This document shows, one piece after another, positions 5,211 to 13,361 of a DNA stretch of 33,688 nt (its first letter is position 1; the number at the start of each line of letters is the position of its first letter). The notes beneath the pieces were generated by a model. The model did no database searches and was not told the DNA's origin. It saw only the letters and a program-made list of their open reading frames with translations. Origin of the DNA: a virus; IMG/VR virus record IMGVR_UViG_3300025120_000258, positions 1 to 33,688 of that record; one strand, 5' to 3'. A program made the translations under genes and the position numbers.

Positions 5211-5528
5211 GTGAGAAGAATAAACCAATTAATAAATGCATTTGGTAATATGCCCGCAATATATGAGGGTATTAGAAACAGAATTTTTAAAAGAGAAGAT
5301 GTTGAAGAAATTGCAGCTATTAGATGGTCAATTTGTAGAACTTGCCAACATTTAGATACCATAGGAAAAAATTGTACCGTGCCTGGTACACAACCTTGTT
5401 GTACCTTATGTGGGTGTGCAATGCAAACCAAAACCAGATCATTAATCTCATCATGTCCAGATGGAAAATGGTCAAGATTTTTAAACACTGAAGAAGAAGC
5501 AAGGGCATTAAACGATAATTTAAAATAA
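5211..5528 (+). CDS. Cysteine-rich zinc-ribbon protein
   Basis: The product carries clustered cysteines: ICRTC, then NCTVPGTQPCC, CTLCGC and SSCPDGKW, consistent with one or two zinc-binding sites. Upstream is a basic helical region (VRRINQLINAF...IYEGIRNRIFKRED). Two starts are possible. GTG at 5211 lies one base after the previous stop, giving 105 residues; ATG at 5142 gives 128 residues but overlaps the previous gene by 68 bases, out of keeping with this tightly packed genome. I prefer GTG. Related small zinc proteins occur near baseplate genes in T4-like phages without known function; a structural or regulatory role is open. Confidence 0.75.
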   Translation: MRRINQLINAFGNMPAIYEGIRNRIFKREDVEEIAAIRWSICRTCQHLDTIGKNCTVPGTQPCCTLCGCAMQTKTRSLISSCPDGKWSRFLNTEEEARALNDNLK

Positions 5529-5533
5529 AAGTT

Positions 5534-6310
5534 ATGAAACTAACAGCAGAACAAATCCAATCAAATTGGGAAATATTTTTAAATAATATAAATATCCATA
5601 TTCCAGGAAATAGGGGAGAACAATTATCTAGTTTTTATAAACGTTATGAAGAACGTGTTATTTTAATGCCCGCAGCTCATAAAAAAGAATACCATGGAGC
5701 ATTTCCGGGTGGTTATGTTGCTCATGTAAATAGAGTAGTTGAAGGATCACTTAGATTATATGATATGTGGGGAGAAATGGGATGTGATATGACCACATTT
5801 ACTAAAGAAGAGTTAGTATTTTCTGCTATTAATCATGATCTAGGTAAAATGGGAGATAAAAACCACGAATCCTACATCCCTCAGACAGATAAATGGAGAA
5901 AAGATAAATTAGGTGAAGATTATATGTTTAATAAAAAATTAGCATTTTGTTCAGTTCCTGATCGTGGGTTATTTTTACTTCAACAACATGATATTTCTTA
6001 TACTTTTAATGAAATGGTAGCTATACAAACTCATGATGGTTTATATGATGCTGCTAATGAAAAATATTTAAAAACATTTATGCCTGAACAGAAACCTCGC
6101 ACATCTTTACCATATATTTTACATCAAGCTGATTTAATGGCTGCACGTATTGAATTTGAACAAGAATGGCTTCCAAAGTTTTCTAAAAATAGCGTGGATA
6201 AGCCAAAATCCCAATTTACCTTATCGTCAAACAAAAAATCAAATGTTAAATCTAAGGCACTTAATACAGTATCAAGCCCAGGATTAAAAAACATGTTAGA
6301 TAGTCTATGA
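5534..6310 (+). CDS. HD-domain phosphohydrolase
   Basis: The 258-residue product has the HD-superfamily metal signature: His64 (VAHVNRV), His101-Asp102 (INHDLGK), further histidines at 152 and 167, and Asp200 (HQADLMAARIE). HD proteins hydrolyse phosphate esters, often nucleotides, cyclic nucleotides or (p)ppGpp; the substrate here is not evident. The C-terminal 45 residues are low-complexity, rich in S, K and N. It acts in the cytoplasm (no signal or membrane segment). It sits five bases after the zinc-ribbon gene and overlaps the next gene by ATGA. Possible roles include nucleotide supply or blunting of a host nucleotide-signal defence. Confidence 0.8.
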   Translation: MKLTAEQIQSNWEIFLNNINIHIPGNRGEQLSSFYKRYEERVILMPAAHKKEYHGAFPGGYVAHVNRVVEGSLRLYDMWGEMGCDMTTFTKEELVFSAINHDLGKMGDKNHESYIPQTDKWRKDKLGEDYMFNKKLAFCSVPDRGLFLLQQHDISYTFNEMVAIQTHDGLYDAANEKYLKTFMPEQKPRTSLPYILHQADLMAARIEFEQEWLPKFSKNSVDKPKSQFTLSSNKKSNVKSKALNTVSSPGLKNMLDSL

Positions 6311-6588
6311 TATTAGAAATCATTATTGCAGTACTAGGTTTATTAGTCGTTACTTTTGGGTATACGACTTTCAACCTTTTACGTAAAAATGAACATGCAG
6401 AAGATATAATTGATTCCCAAGAAAAATTATTTACTAAATTAGATGAACATCTTACATTTGCAGAAAAAAGAATAGAACAATTAGATGAAAAAAATGTGTG
6501 GAGAGAAGATGATGAAATAGGTTGGTTTTTTAATGAAATAAAAAAATTACAGAAAAAATTATCCCAATTTAGAAAAAATAACCTATAA
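6307..6588 (+). CDS. Membrane-anchored coiled-coil protein, 93 residues
   Basis: The product has one N-terminal membrane helix (MILEIIIAVLGLLVVTFGY, residues 1-19) and a charged helical tail (KNEHAEDIIDSQEKL... to KKLQKKLSQFRKNNL) that reads as coiled coil. It overlaps the HD gene by 4 bases and its stop overlaps the sigma-factor ATG by one base (TAATG), so the three are one translational unit. Proteins of this shape next to gene 55 recur in T4-like phages but lack a known role. Its layout parallels the minus-strand protein at 850-1278. Confidence 0.75.
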   Translation: MILEIIIAVLGLLVVTFGYTTFNLLRKNEHAEDIIDSQEKLFTKLDEHLTFAEKRIEQLDEKNVWREDDEIGWFFNEIKKLQKKLSQFRKNNL

Positions 6589-7298
6589 TGGCCCAAGTTA
6601 AAAAAAGAAGAAAAAAGAGTAAAAATTACTTTACTCAAGATACAGAAGATGCTATTGTATTATATAACAATACAGATGATTCTGAAATTAGATCAAAAAT
6701 ATATGAACGTGAAATCCATTTCGCGTTTTTTAAACTTACACAAAACATAATTCATACATTTAAATTTTACCATACTGAGGTAGAAAACTTAGAACATTTA
6801 CAACATGAAATAATTACTTTTTTATTATCTAAAATTCATCTATTTGACCCCACACGGGGAGCTAAAGCCTATTCTTATTTTGGTACAATTGTTAAGCGTT
6901 GGTTAATATTATACAATACTAAAAACTATAATAAAAAAATTAAAAAAGTAGGAGTTGAAGTACTAACTAGTGAAAATTCAACACATACTTATTCTCAAGG
7001 AGATGAAAGAGTTAAAAGTGATTTAGATAAATATGTAGATATTTTTATTGAACATGTTTCAGAACATATATATGAACTGTTTCCTAAAAAAAACGATGCC
7101 CAAATAGCGGATGCTATTTTAGAATTATTTAGAAAAAGAGAATCTTTAGAAGTATTTAATAAAAAAGCTCTTTATATCTATATAAGAGAAATGGTAGATG
7201 TAAAAACACCTAAAATTACTAAGATAGCTGATAAGCTCCACTTGATATTTAAATCACAGTATATTTTTTATTTAGAAAACGGTTACGCTAGATTCTAA
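6588..7298 (+). CDS. gp55: Late-transcription sigma factor (T4 gp55-like)
   Basis: The 236-residue product has a sigma-70 region-2-like core: HEIITFLLSKIHLFDPTRG then AKAYSYFGTIVKRWLI (residues 73-107), the form seen in T4-like late sigma factors, where a short sigma binds host RNA polymerase and recognises the late -10 box. It is longer than T4 gp55 (185 residues) owing to a C-terminal helical extension; region 4 of full sigma-70 factors is not evident. The N-terminus is strongly basic (KKRRKKSK). The window has seven copies of a TATAA(T/C)AA-containing motif just before virion genes, which this protein would be expected to read. Coupled to the upstream gene by TAATG. Confidence 0.8.
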   Translation: MAQVKKRRKKSKNYFTQDTEDAIVLYNNTDDSEIRSKIYEREIHFAFFKLTQNIIHTFKFYHTEVENLEHLQHEIITFLLSKIHLFDPTRGAKAYSYFGTIVKRWLILYNTKNYNKKIKKVGVEVLTSENSTHTYSQGDERVKSDLDKYVDIFIEHVSEHIYELFPKKNDAQIADAILELFRKRESLEVFNKKALYIYIREMVDVKTPKITKIADKLHLIFKSQYIFYLENGYARF

Positions 7299-7313
7299 AT
7301 CTTTTCTATATCC

Positions 7314-7327
7314 ATATTTATAATAAA
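7314..7327 (+). promoter_or_regulatory. Late-promoter motif L3
   Basis: ATATTTATAATAAA ends 8 bases before the ATG at 7336, at the head of the baseplate block. Confidence 0.65.
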
Positions 7328-7335
7328 ATAACATT

Positions 7336-7692
7336 ATGGGATCATTAGACAACATTGTATTTAAGAAAAAAAAGTTTTCGGATATTTTGAGTGAAATTTA
7401 TGATAATCAAAAGAAAAAAGAAGCTCAAATAACAGGTTTAATTTCAGAGTTAAAACCACTTATTAATGATATAGGTGATGCAACTTTAATTGTTCCACTT
7501 ATTAAAGAATATATGGAAATTGGCGTTAGAAACGATGAACAATTAATTAAAATGGCTACTATAGTACAACGTGCGCTTAATAATAGTAGTGGTGAAGATG
7601 CATTAGGTATAACGGAAGAAGAAAAAGCAGAATTAATGAAGGAATTAGATAAACTTAATACTAATTTCGAACAAAATAAAGATGGCAAATAA
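7336..7692 (+). CDS. Unknown helical protein at the head of the baseplate block
   Basis: The 118-residue product starts MGSLDNIVFKKKKFSDILSEI and is almost entirely helical, with heptad-like spacing through its length and an acidic C-terminal helix (GITEEEKAELMKELDKL). It lies behind late motif L3 and overlaps the spike-like gene by 11 bases. That arrangement suggests a small virion or assembly protein made together with the spike, perhaps a chaperone. I do not recognise the family. Confidence 0.75.
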   Translation: MGSLDNIVFKKKKFSDILSEIYDNQKKKEAQITGLISELKPLINDIGDATLIVPLIKEYMEIGVRNDEQLIKMATIVQRALNNSSGEDALGITEEEKAELMKELDKLNTNFEQNKDGK

Positions 7693-8956
7693 ATTTGGAT
7701 TTGCTAGCATAAATCAACAAATTAATGTTGGTTCAAATAGTTCAAATGATAAATTTTTATCGGGAATTAATGAACTAAAAGAAAATGTAATATATGCTAG
7801 GGTAGTAGATATAATTTTAGATGACCAACACCCCTTATTTGAAGGTAATGGTGGGTGGCCTGGGATTGGTAATATATTTTTTGAAAAAACTGAATTAAGT
7901 AGTGTAACGGCTAAATCTAACTTAGTAGCATCTCCTTTATTACCTTATTTAAAAAATTATCCTTTAGTTAATGAATTTGTTTTACTTTTTAAGTTACCAA
8001 CTAATCAAGTTTTAGAAAAAACAAACATTACTAAATATTATTATTTAAATCCTATTTCTTTATGGAATAATCAACATATTAATGCTTTTCCTAATTTAGA
8101 AGTTAACACTCAAACTCAACCTAGTGAAAGAAAAAGTTATCAAGCAATAGAACAAGGACAAACACGTAAATCTAGCAATGAAGAAGTTAATTATAATTAT
8201 AATTCCCCATTAGCAGGAGGAACTTTTATTGAAAGATCTAATATTCACCCATTGCTTGCTTATGCAGGAGATATTATAGTAGAAGGAAGATGGGGTAATT
8301 CAATAAGATTTGGCAGTACGGCAAATGTTCAAAGTGGAACATATACAAATAATTGGTCTAATACAGGTGAAAATGGTAATCCTATTACAATAATAAGAAA
8401 TGGACAACCCATTGATTCACCAGAAGAAGGTTATTTACCTACTATCGAAAATATTAATAAAGATTTATCCTCTATATACTTAACTTCTAATCAAACAATT
8501 CCTTTAGAGACAACAATAACATCAAATCCATCTATTAGCAATGATCCCCCACAATCAATACCAGGATATGAAGGTAGTCAAGTATTATTAAGTTCAGATA
8601 GATTAGTATTTAATTCTAAAGCTGATAGTATTATTGCTAATTCACAAAAATCAATATCATTATCTTCAGTTGGTACAATTGGTATTTTTTCACAAGAAGG
8701 TGATATAGTATTACAAACATCTAAAAATAAAGTTAAATTAGGAGATCCAAATGCTAATCAATCAATTATCTTAGGGGATAAATTTATGGATGATTTTAAA
8801 GATTTGTTAAATAAACTACAGAATTTATGCCAAACATTATCAATAGAACCTAAATTATATCTAAGTGGTGGGACTGCTGGTTCAGCAAAAACACAAATAT
8901 CTTTAATGTTAAATAATATAAAAGATTATACTTCTAAAATTGTAAAATCAGTATAA
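7682..8956 (+). CDS. Baseplate spike-like protein (gp5-type architecture)
   Basis: The 424-residue product has an N-terminal OB-fold-like part (VIYARVVDIILDDQHPLF, about residues 36-53, then GIGNIFF), a central segment GDIIVEGRWGNSIRFGS (about 194-210) seen in baseplate proteins of marine T4-like phages, and a C-terminal region with short alternating hydrophobic steps (LLSSDRLVFNSKADSIIANS, SISLSSVGTIGIFSQEGDIV), the look of a trimeric beta-helical needle. The last 70 residues are helical. No lysozyme domain like that of T4 gp5 is visible. It probably forms the membrane-piercing spike or hub. The neighbours and the late promoter support a tail role. Confidence 0.7.
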   Translation: MANKFGFASINQQINVGSNSSNDKFLSGINELKENVIYARVVDIILDDQHPLFEGNGGWPGIGNIFFEKTELSSVTAKSNLVASPLLPYLKNYPLVNEFVLLFKLPTNQVLEKTNITKYYYLNPISLWNNQHINAFPNLEVNTQTQPSERKSYQAIEQGQTRKSSNEEVNYNYNSPLAGGTFIERSNIHPLLAYAGDIIVEGRWGNSIRFGSTANVQSGTYTNNWSNTGENGNPITIIRNGQPIDSPEEGYLPTIENINKDLSSIYLTSNQTIPLETTITSNPSISNDPPQSIPGYEGSQVLLSSDRLVFNSKADSIIANSQKSISLSSVGTIGIFSQEGDIVLQTSKNKVKLGDPNANQSIILGDKFMDDFKDLLNKLQNLCQTLSIEPKLYLSGGTAGSAKTQISLMLNNIKDYTSKIVKSV

Positions 8957-10663
8957 ATGAGCGAGGATCAAATATTACAATTAGTAAACCAATCTCTACA
9001 AACCCCAAAAGGTAAATCTTTATTAGGGGGTGAATTAGATATTGCTGGGATATCTTCAAGATTAGGAGAATTACAATCTAAATATAATATAAGTCTAGAA
9101 GCTTTAGAAAATACTGAAATTAAAGATGTTAATTTTAGTTTAGGAAATAACTTAACTAGAGAAGAAAGAAGAGAAAGAAGAAAAAACAGAAAAATAACAG
9201 CTCAAGAAAGATTAAAGGAAAGACTAGAAGAACAAAATTTAGACCCTGAATTAGCATCTAAAAAAATATTAGCAGAAGTACAACTATTAAAAGATAAATT
9301 AAAAAGTCAAATTCCTAGATTTGAAACGTTTACCTTAACAGGAAGATTATTTGATCAAAATACGGGAAATGTTTTAAAAGGGGTAAGAGTACAACCTGGA
9401 GTAAGTCCTCAACAATTTGGAGCAAAAATTGAACAACCAAAATTAAATGGTAATGAATCAACACAAGAATTAATATCAAATAATATTAGTATCCCAAATC
9501 CAAATGATTTAATTTACACCCCAGTACCTGGTTTAGTTGAAGATGGACCTGTAACAACAGATTCACAAGGTAATTTTTTAATAAAAATGAAAATACCTGT
9601 AATACCAGCAACCCAAAAAGTACCATTAAATATAGCTTTATTATATACGAAGGGGGGATTTATTCCAAATACATCACCTATTATAAATGGTGATAGAACA
9701 GTAAAAACGGCACTACCCGCTTCTAGTTTATTAAATATTTCTGAAGCATCAGAAAAATTAGCCCAAGAATTTACTGATAAAATTGATTTAGCACAATCAG
9801 CAGTAGGAGCTATATCAATGAATATTTTTGATAGAATTATATCAGCTAGAAAATTTAGCATATCTAAAGTAGTAGATGCCATAAAAACAAAACTAATTCC
9901 TTTAGCTATTGGAATGTTAGTATCATTTGGTATTGCTAAACTATCCCAAGCAAATAGAAAAACATGCCCAACTCCTGCAGCTTTAAATGATGTAATACAA
10001 ACTAGAAATAGAGCTGTAAGACAATTAAATCAAATGTATTTAACAATTGTAACTAATACTATATTAGCCGCTGTTTTTTTATCACTATCCCAAGCACTAA
10101 AAGGAGTTAGACTAGCTTTAGATGCCATTCCAGCACCACAAGCAGTTGGTATTTTTCCTGCAAAAGATTTTGGTGGTTTAATATTTGCACAACCTTATTC
10201 ATTTACAGCAAAATTACAACATATTAATGATGAATTAGAAAAATTAGAAGAAAGGTACGAAGGAATGAATAGATCAACTTTAACTTCCTTAATATTTTTA
10301 ATAGCAGGATCTGTAACGGTTATACTTTTACTACAAGGTGTAGATAAATTAATTCAAGAATGTGCAGAAGAACAAGGAGCTACGGATTTACAATTAGAAG
10401 CTATTAATGCTGAATTATTAGCTATTGCAGAAGAAGAAGAAGAAGATGGTAATCCAATAATTGATAATTTAGCAGGATTTATATTTAGTGTAGAAACTGA
10501 TAATAAAAATCAAGTAGGCACATTAAAACGTAGATTTGCTGTTGCTAAAAATAAACAAGGGGTTACTTTATTAAAAGGGGAATCATCATTTAGTTCATCA
10601 GATCAAATATTAATTGATGAACTTGTATTTTATATACAACAAAATAATTTAAAAGCTAACTAG
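8957..10663 (+). CDS. Tail/baseplate-hub protein with membrane segments and a regulatory-like beta domain
   Basis: The 568-residue product starts directly after the spike stop. It has a helical, very basic stretch (REERRERRKNRK, about residues 68-80), then a carboxypeptidase-regulatory-like beta domain (FTLTGRLFDQNTGNVLKGV... VTTDSQGNFLIKM, about 117-225), then three hydrophobic segments (about 312-329, 360-381 and 440-462), and an acidic run EEEEED near residue 494. Hydrophobic segments in a tail protein of this size suggest insertion into the host membrane during DNA entry; T4 gp29, the hub/tape measure, is similar in length (590). Whether it is a tape measure or another hub protein is unresolved. 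Confidence 0.65.
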   Translation: MSEDQILQLVNQSLQTPKGKSLLGGELDIAGISSRLGELQSKYNISLEALENTEIKDVNFSLGNNLTREERRERRKNRKITAQERLKERLEEQNLDPELASKKILAEVQLLKDKLKSQIPRFETFTLTGRLFDQNTGNVLKGVRVQPGVSPQQFGAKIEQPKLNGNESTQELISNNISIPNPNDLIYTPVPGLVEDGPVTTDSQGNFLIKMKIPVIPATQKVPLNIALLYTKGGFIPNTSPIINGDRTVKTALPASSLLNISEASEKLAQEFTDKIDLAQSAVGAISMNIFDRIISARKFSISKVVDAIKTKLIPLAIGMLVSFGIAKLSQANRKTCPTPAALNDVIQTRNRAVRQLNQMYLTIVTNTILAAVFLSLSQALKGVRLALDAIPAPQAVGIFPAKDFGGLIFAQPYSFTAKLQHINDELEKLEERYEGMNRSTLTSLIFLIAGSVTVILLLQGVDKLIQECAEEQGATDLQLEAINAELLAIAEEEEEDGNPIIDNLAGFIFSVETDNKNQVGTLKRRFAVAKNKQGVTLLKGESSFSSSDQILIDELVFYIQQNNLKAN

Positions 10664-10667
10664 TATA

Positions 10668-10681
10668 ATATTTATAATAAA
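10668..10681 (+). promoter_or_regulatory. Late-promoter motif L4
   Basis: ATATTTATAATAAA ends 10 bases before the ATG at 10692 and heads the gp25/gp6 group. Confidence 0.65.
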
Positions 10682-10691
10682 TCAATATATC

Positions 10692-11048
10692 ATGAAATTA
10701 AGTCAATTAAAAACTATTGTAAAAGAAGCTGTAAAAGAAGCAATACAAGAGGAAATGAAAGAAATTCTTATTGAAGCTGTTCGCGCTCCTAAACAAGTAG
10801 TACAAGAAGTAGTTAAACCAACTCCACAATCTACTGTACTACCTGAGACAGATAAATTAAAATTAAGAGAAAATATGATGAGTGTTTTAGATGGAATGAG
10901 ACCTAATGCTAATGGGACATTAAATGCAACAACAAATGATATCCCTTTACAAGTTGGAAGTGGAGATACAACATCATCTAATGGTAGTTTACCACAAGGA
11001 AATGTTAGTATGGATCAAATAATGGGATTAATGCAAAGTAAAGGATAA
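10692..11048 (+). CDS. Unknown virion-associated small protein
   Basis: The 118-residue product starts with a charged amphipathic helix (MKLSQLKTIVKEAVKEAIQE), then a linker rich in V, P and T, then a second helix (KLKLRENMMSVLDGMRP) and a flexible G/S/N/T tail with a short final helix (MDQIMGLMQSKG). This style of N-terminal KLSQLK..V.EAV helix is common in small virion proteins of marine T4-like phages. It is two bases upstream of gp25 and shares its late promoter, so a baseplate or assembly role is likely. Exact identity unknown. Confidence 0.7.
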   Translation: MKLSQLKTIVKEAVKEAIQEEMKEILIEAVRAPKQVVQEVVKPTPQSTVLPETDKLKLRENMMSVLDGMRPNANGTLNATTNDIPLQVGSGDTTSSNGSLPQGNVSMDQIMGLMQSKG

Positions 11049-11050
11049 TT

Positions 11051-11458
11051 ATGGCATTTGGAGCAAGAAGAGTATATCCTAATGATTTAAGACCTAGAGT
11101 TGCTATTGGTGTAAATTTACCATTTAGTGCTCCTATTGCTTTTGCTTCAAATTACCAAACTAGAGATGCAGTAAAAAATAATTTAATTAATTTTTTATTA
11201 ACAAACCCAGGTGAAAGAGTTGATAATCCTTTATTTGGAGCTGGATTAAGAGAATATATTTTTACTCAAATCGAAAATAATAATTTAGAATTTATTAAAG
11301 AAGATTTACAAGAAAAAATAAATAATAATTTCTCAAATATAGATTTAGAAGAAATTGAAGTTTTGCAAAGTGTAAACGAAAACACTATTCAAATAAATAT
11401 AACTTATAGTATTCCTAACACAGGTATAAATGATACTTTAGAATTAAATTTTAACTAA
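11051..11458 (+). CDS. gp25: Baseplate wedge protein gp25
   Basis: The 135-residue product has the gp25/gpW-like pattern: NLINFLLTNPGERVDNPLFG (residues 44-63) followed by AGLREYIF, with the conserved N-P-G-E-R and F-G-x-x-L elements, and a C-terminal alpha/beta part ending in ITYSIPNTG. T4 gp25 is about the same length (132). It is part of the wedge core that contacts gp6 and starts sheath assembly. Its stop overlaps the gp6 start by one base (TAATG). Confidence 0.93.
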   Translation: MAFGARRVYPNDLRPRVAIGVNLPFSAPIAFASNYQTRDAVKNNLINFLLTNPGERVDNPLFGAGLREYIFTQIENNNLEFIKEDLQEKINNNFSNIDLEEIEVLQSVNENTIQINITYSIPNTGINDTLELNFN

Positions 11459-13350
11459 TGGCAGGAGAAAATAAAGATATAGTATATGTAAATAAAAGCT
11501 TTAATGATATTAGGTCTCAACTAATAAATTTTAGTCAAACTTATTTCCCTAATACTTATACAGATTTTAGCCCATCTTCCCCTGGAATGATGTTCCTAGA
11601 ACAATCAGCTTATGTATCTGATGTATTATCTTTTTATTTAGATAATCAAATACAAGAAACTTATTTACAATATGCAAGACAGTTTGATAATTTATATGAT
11701 CTTGCTTATATGTTTAGCTATAAACCAAAAACAACGGGTTTAGCTTCTGTTGATCTTGATTTTTACCAACAAGTCCCATCAAAAACTGTAGGATCAGAAA
11801 CTGTTCCTGATTTTGATTATGCTTTATATTTTGACGCTAATACAACAGCTACATCAACTACAGGTCAATCTTTTATTATAACAGAACCTATTGATTTTAC
11901 AGTATCAAATTCAATGGATCCAACAACTGTATCAGTAGCCCAAATTAATAGTAATGAACCAGAGTTTTATTTATTAAAAAAAACACGTAAAGGAACATCT
12001 GGAGTAATACAATCTCAAGTTGAGACTATGGGGGCATATGAAGAATTTCCAACTATTCAATTAAATGTTTCTAATATAGGAGGCATAATAGATATTTTTG
12101 ACTCAGATGGAAATCAATGGTATGAAGTAGATTATTTAGGGCAAGATTTAGTTTATAATAGTATTAAAAACACTAATGTAAACGATCCTAATAATTATGT
12201 AGATAGTAAAGATGCACCCTATTTACTTCAAACAAAATCAGTTAATAGAAGATTTGTTACTAGATTTTTAAATGAAACAACTTTACAAATTCAATTTGGA
12301 GCAGGAAAACCTTTACAGGTTGATGAAGAAGTTATACCAAACCCTGATAATGTTGGTCTAGGTTTACCTTTTGAACAAAATAAATTAACTACAGCGTATA
12401 GTCCAACTAATTTTATATTTACAAATACTTATGGTATTGCACCTAGTAATACTACATTAACAATAAGATATTTAGTTGGGGGAGGTGTATCTTCAAATGT
12501 AAATGCTAATACAATAAATCAATTATCTACAAGTGGGATTACTTTTATAAGTTCAAATATTAGTAGTAATACTATTGCCAACTTTATATTTGGAACAACA
12601 GCAGTTAACAACCCATCAGCAGCAAGTGGTGGGCAAGATGGAGATACTATAGAAGAAATTAGACAAAATTCATTAGCTAGTTATAATACACAGTTAAGAA
12701 ATGTAACTGCTGATGATTATTTAGTAAGAGCATTAAGTATGCCACCTAGTTTTGGTATAATTTCAAAAGCACACGTTCAGAAACCAGCAGCTAATGATCC
12801 AGATGTAACATTAGATTTATATGTTTTATCTTATAATCAAGATAAAAATTTAACTGTAGCCTCTAATACTTTAAAAAGTAACTTACAAACTTACATTAAT
12901 CAGTATAGAATTATTGGTGATACTATTAGTATTAAAAATGCATTTATTATTAATATTTGTTGTGATTTTGAAATAATAACATTACCTAATTATAATAATA
13001 ATGAAGTATTACTTAATTGTATAACGGCAGTAAAAAGCTACTTTGATATAAATAATTGGCAAATAAATCAACCTATTATATTAAGAGATATTTCTGTTTT
13101 ATTAGATAATATAGCTGGAGTTCAAACTGTAGCTAATATAAATATTCAAAATAAAGCAGGACTTAATATAGGATATTCTGAATATGCTTATACTATTAGT
13201 GGAGCGACACAAGGAGGAGTAATTTACCCTTCTATAGATCCAATGATATTTGAAGTTAAATATCCTGATACTGATATTAAAGGAAGAGTAGTAGCAATGG
13301 GAACAGGAACATTTCAACAAGGAACAGGTACCGCATTAGGTGGATATTAA
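11458..13350 (+). CDS. gp6: Baseplate wedge protein gp6 (baseplate J-like)
   Basis: The 630-residue product is close to T4 gp6 in length (660) and directly follows gp25, as expected. The N-terminus has the gp6 pattern (FPNTYTDFSPSSPGMMFLEQ, then YVSDVLSFYLDNQIQETYL), the middle contains the baseplate-J-like part with GGQDGDTIEEIRQNSLASY and VTADDYLVRAL (about residues 394-425), and the C-terminal half is alpha/beta. gp6 dimers link wedges into the inner baseplate ring. It is translationally coupled to gp25. Confidence 0.92.
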   Translation: MAGENKDIVYVNKSFNDIRSQLINFSQTYFPNTYTDFSPSSPGMMFLEQSAYVSDVLSFYLDNQIQETYLQYARQFDNLYDLAYMFSYKPKTTGLASVDLDFYQQVPSKTVGSETVPDFDYALYFDANTTATSTTGQSFIITEPIDFTVSNSMDPTTVSVAQINSNEPEFYLLKKTRKGTSGVIQSQVETMGAYEEFPTIQLNVSNIGGIIDIFDSDGNQWYEVDYLGQDLVYNSIKNTNVNDPNNYVDSKDAPYLLQTKSVNRRFVTRFLNETTLQIQFGAGKPLQVDEEVIPNPDNVGLGLPFEQNKLTTAYSPTNFIFTNTYGIAPSNTTLTIRYLVGGGVSSNVNANTINQLSTSGITFISSNISSNTIANFIFGTTAVNNPSAASGGQDGDTIEEIRQNSLASYNTQLRNVTADDYLVRALSMPPSFGIISKAHVQKPAANDPDVTLDLYVLSYNQDKNLTVASNTLKSNLQTYINQYRIIGDTISIKNAFIINICCDFEIITLPNYNNNEVLLNCITAVKSYFDINNWQINQPIILRDISVLLDNIAGVQTVANINIQNKAGLNIGYSEYAYTISGATQGGVIYPSIDPMIFEVKYPDTDIKGRVVAMGTGTFQQGTGTALGGY

Positions 13351-13361
13351 AATAAAAAATT

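Noticed and set aside
5198-5508. Two overlapping minus-strand ORFs opposite the zinc-ribbon gene
   Set aside because: The plus-strand frame has the ordered cysteine pattern; the minus-strand frames have no start context.
6261-6638. Minus-strand ORF of 125 codons
   Set aside because: It crosses three coupled plus-strand genes and reads as phenylalanine/serine-rich complement of AAA/GAA-rich coding sequence.
9514-9882. Minus-strand ORF of 122 codons inside the 568-residue gene
   Set aside because: No promoter or homology by eye; the plus strand has a continuous domain structure.
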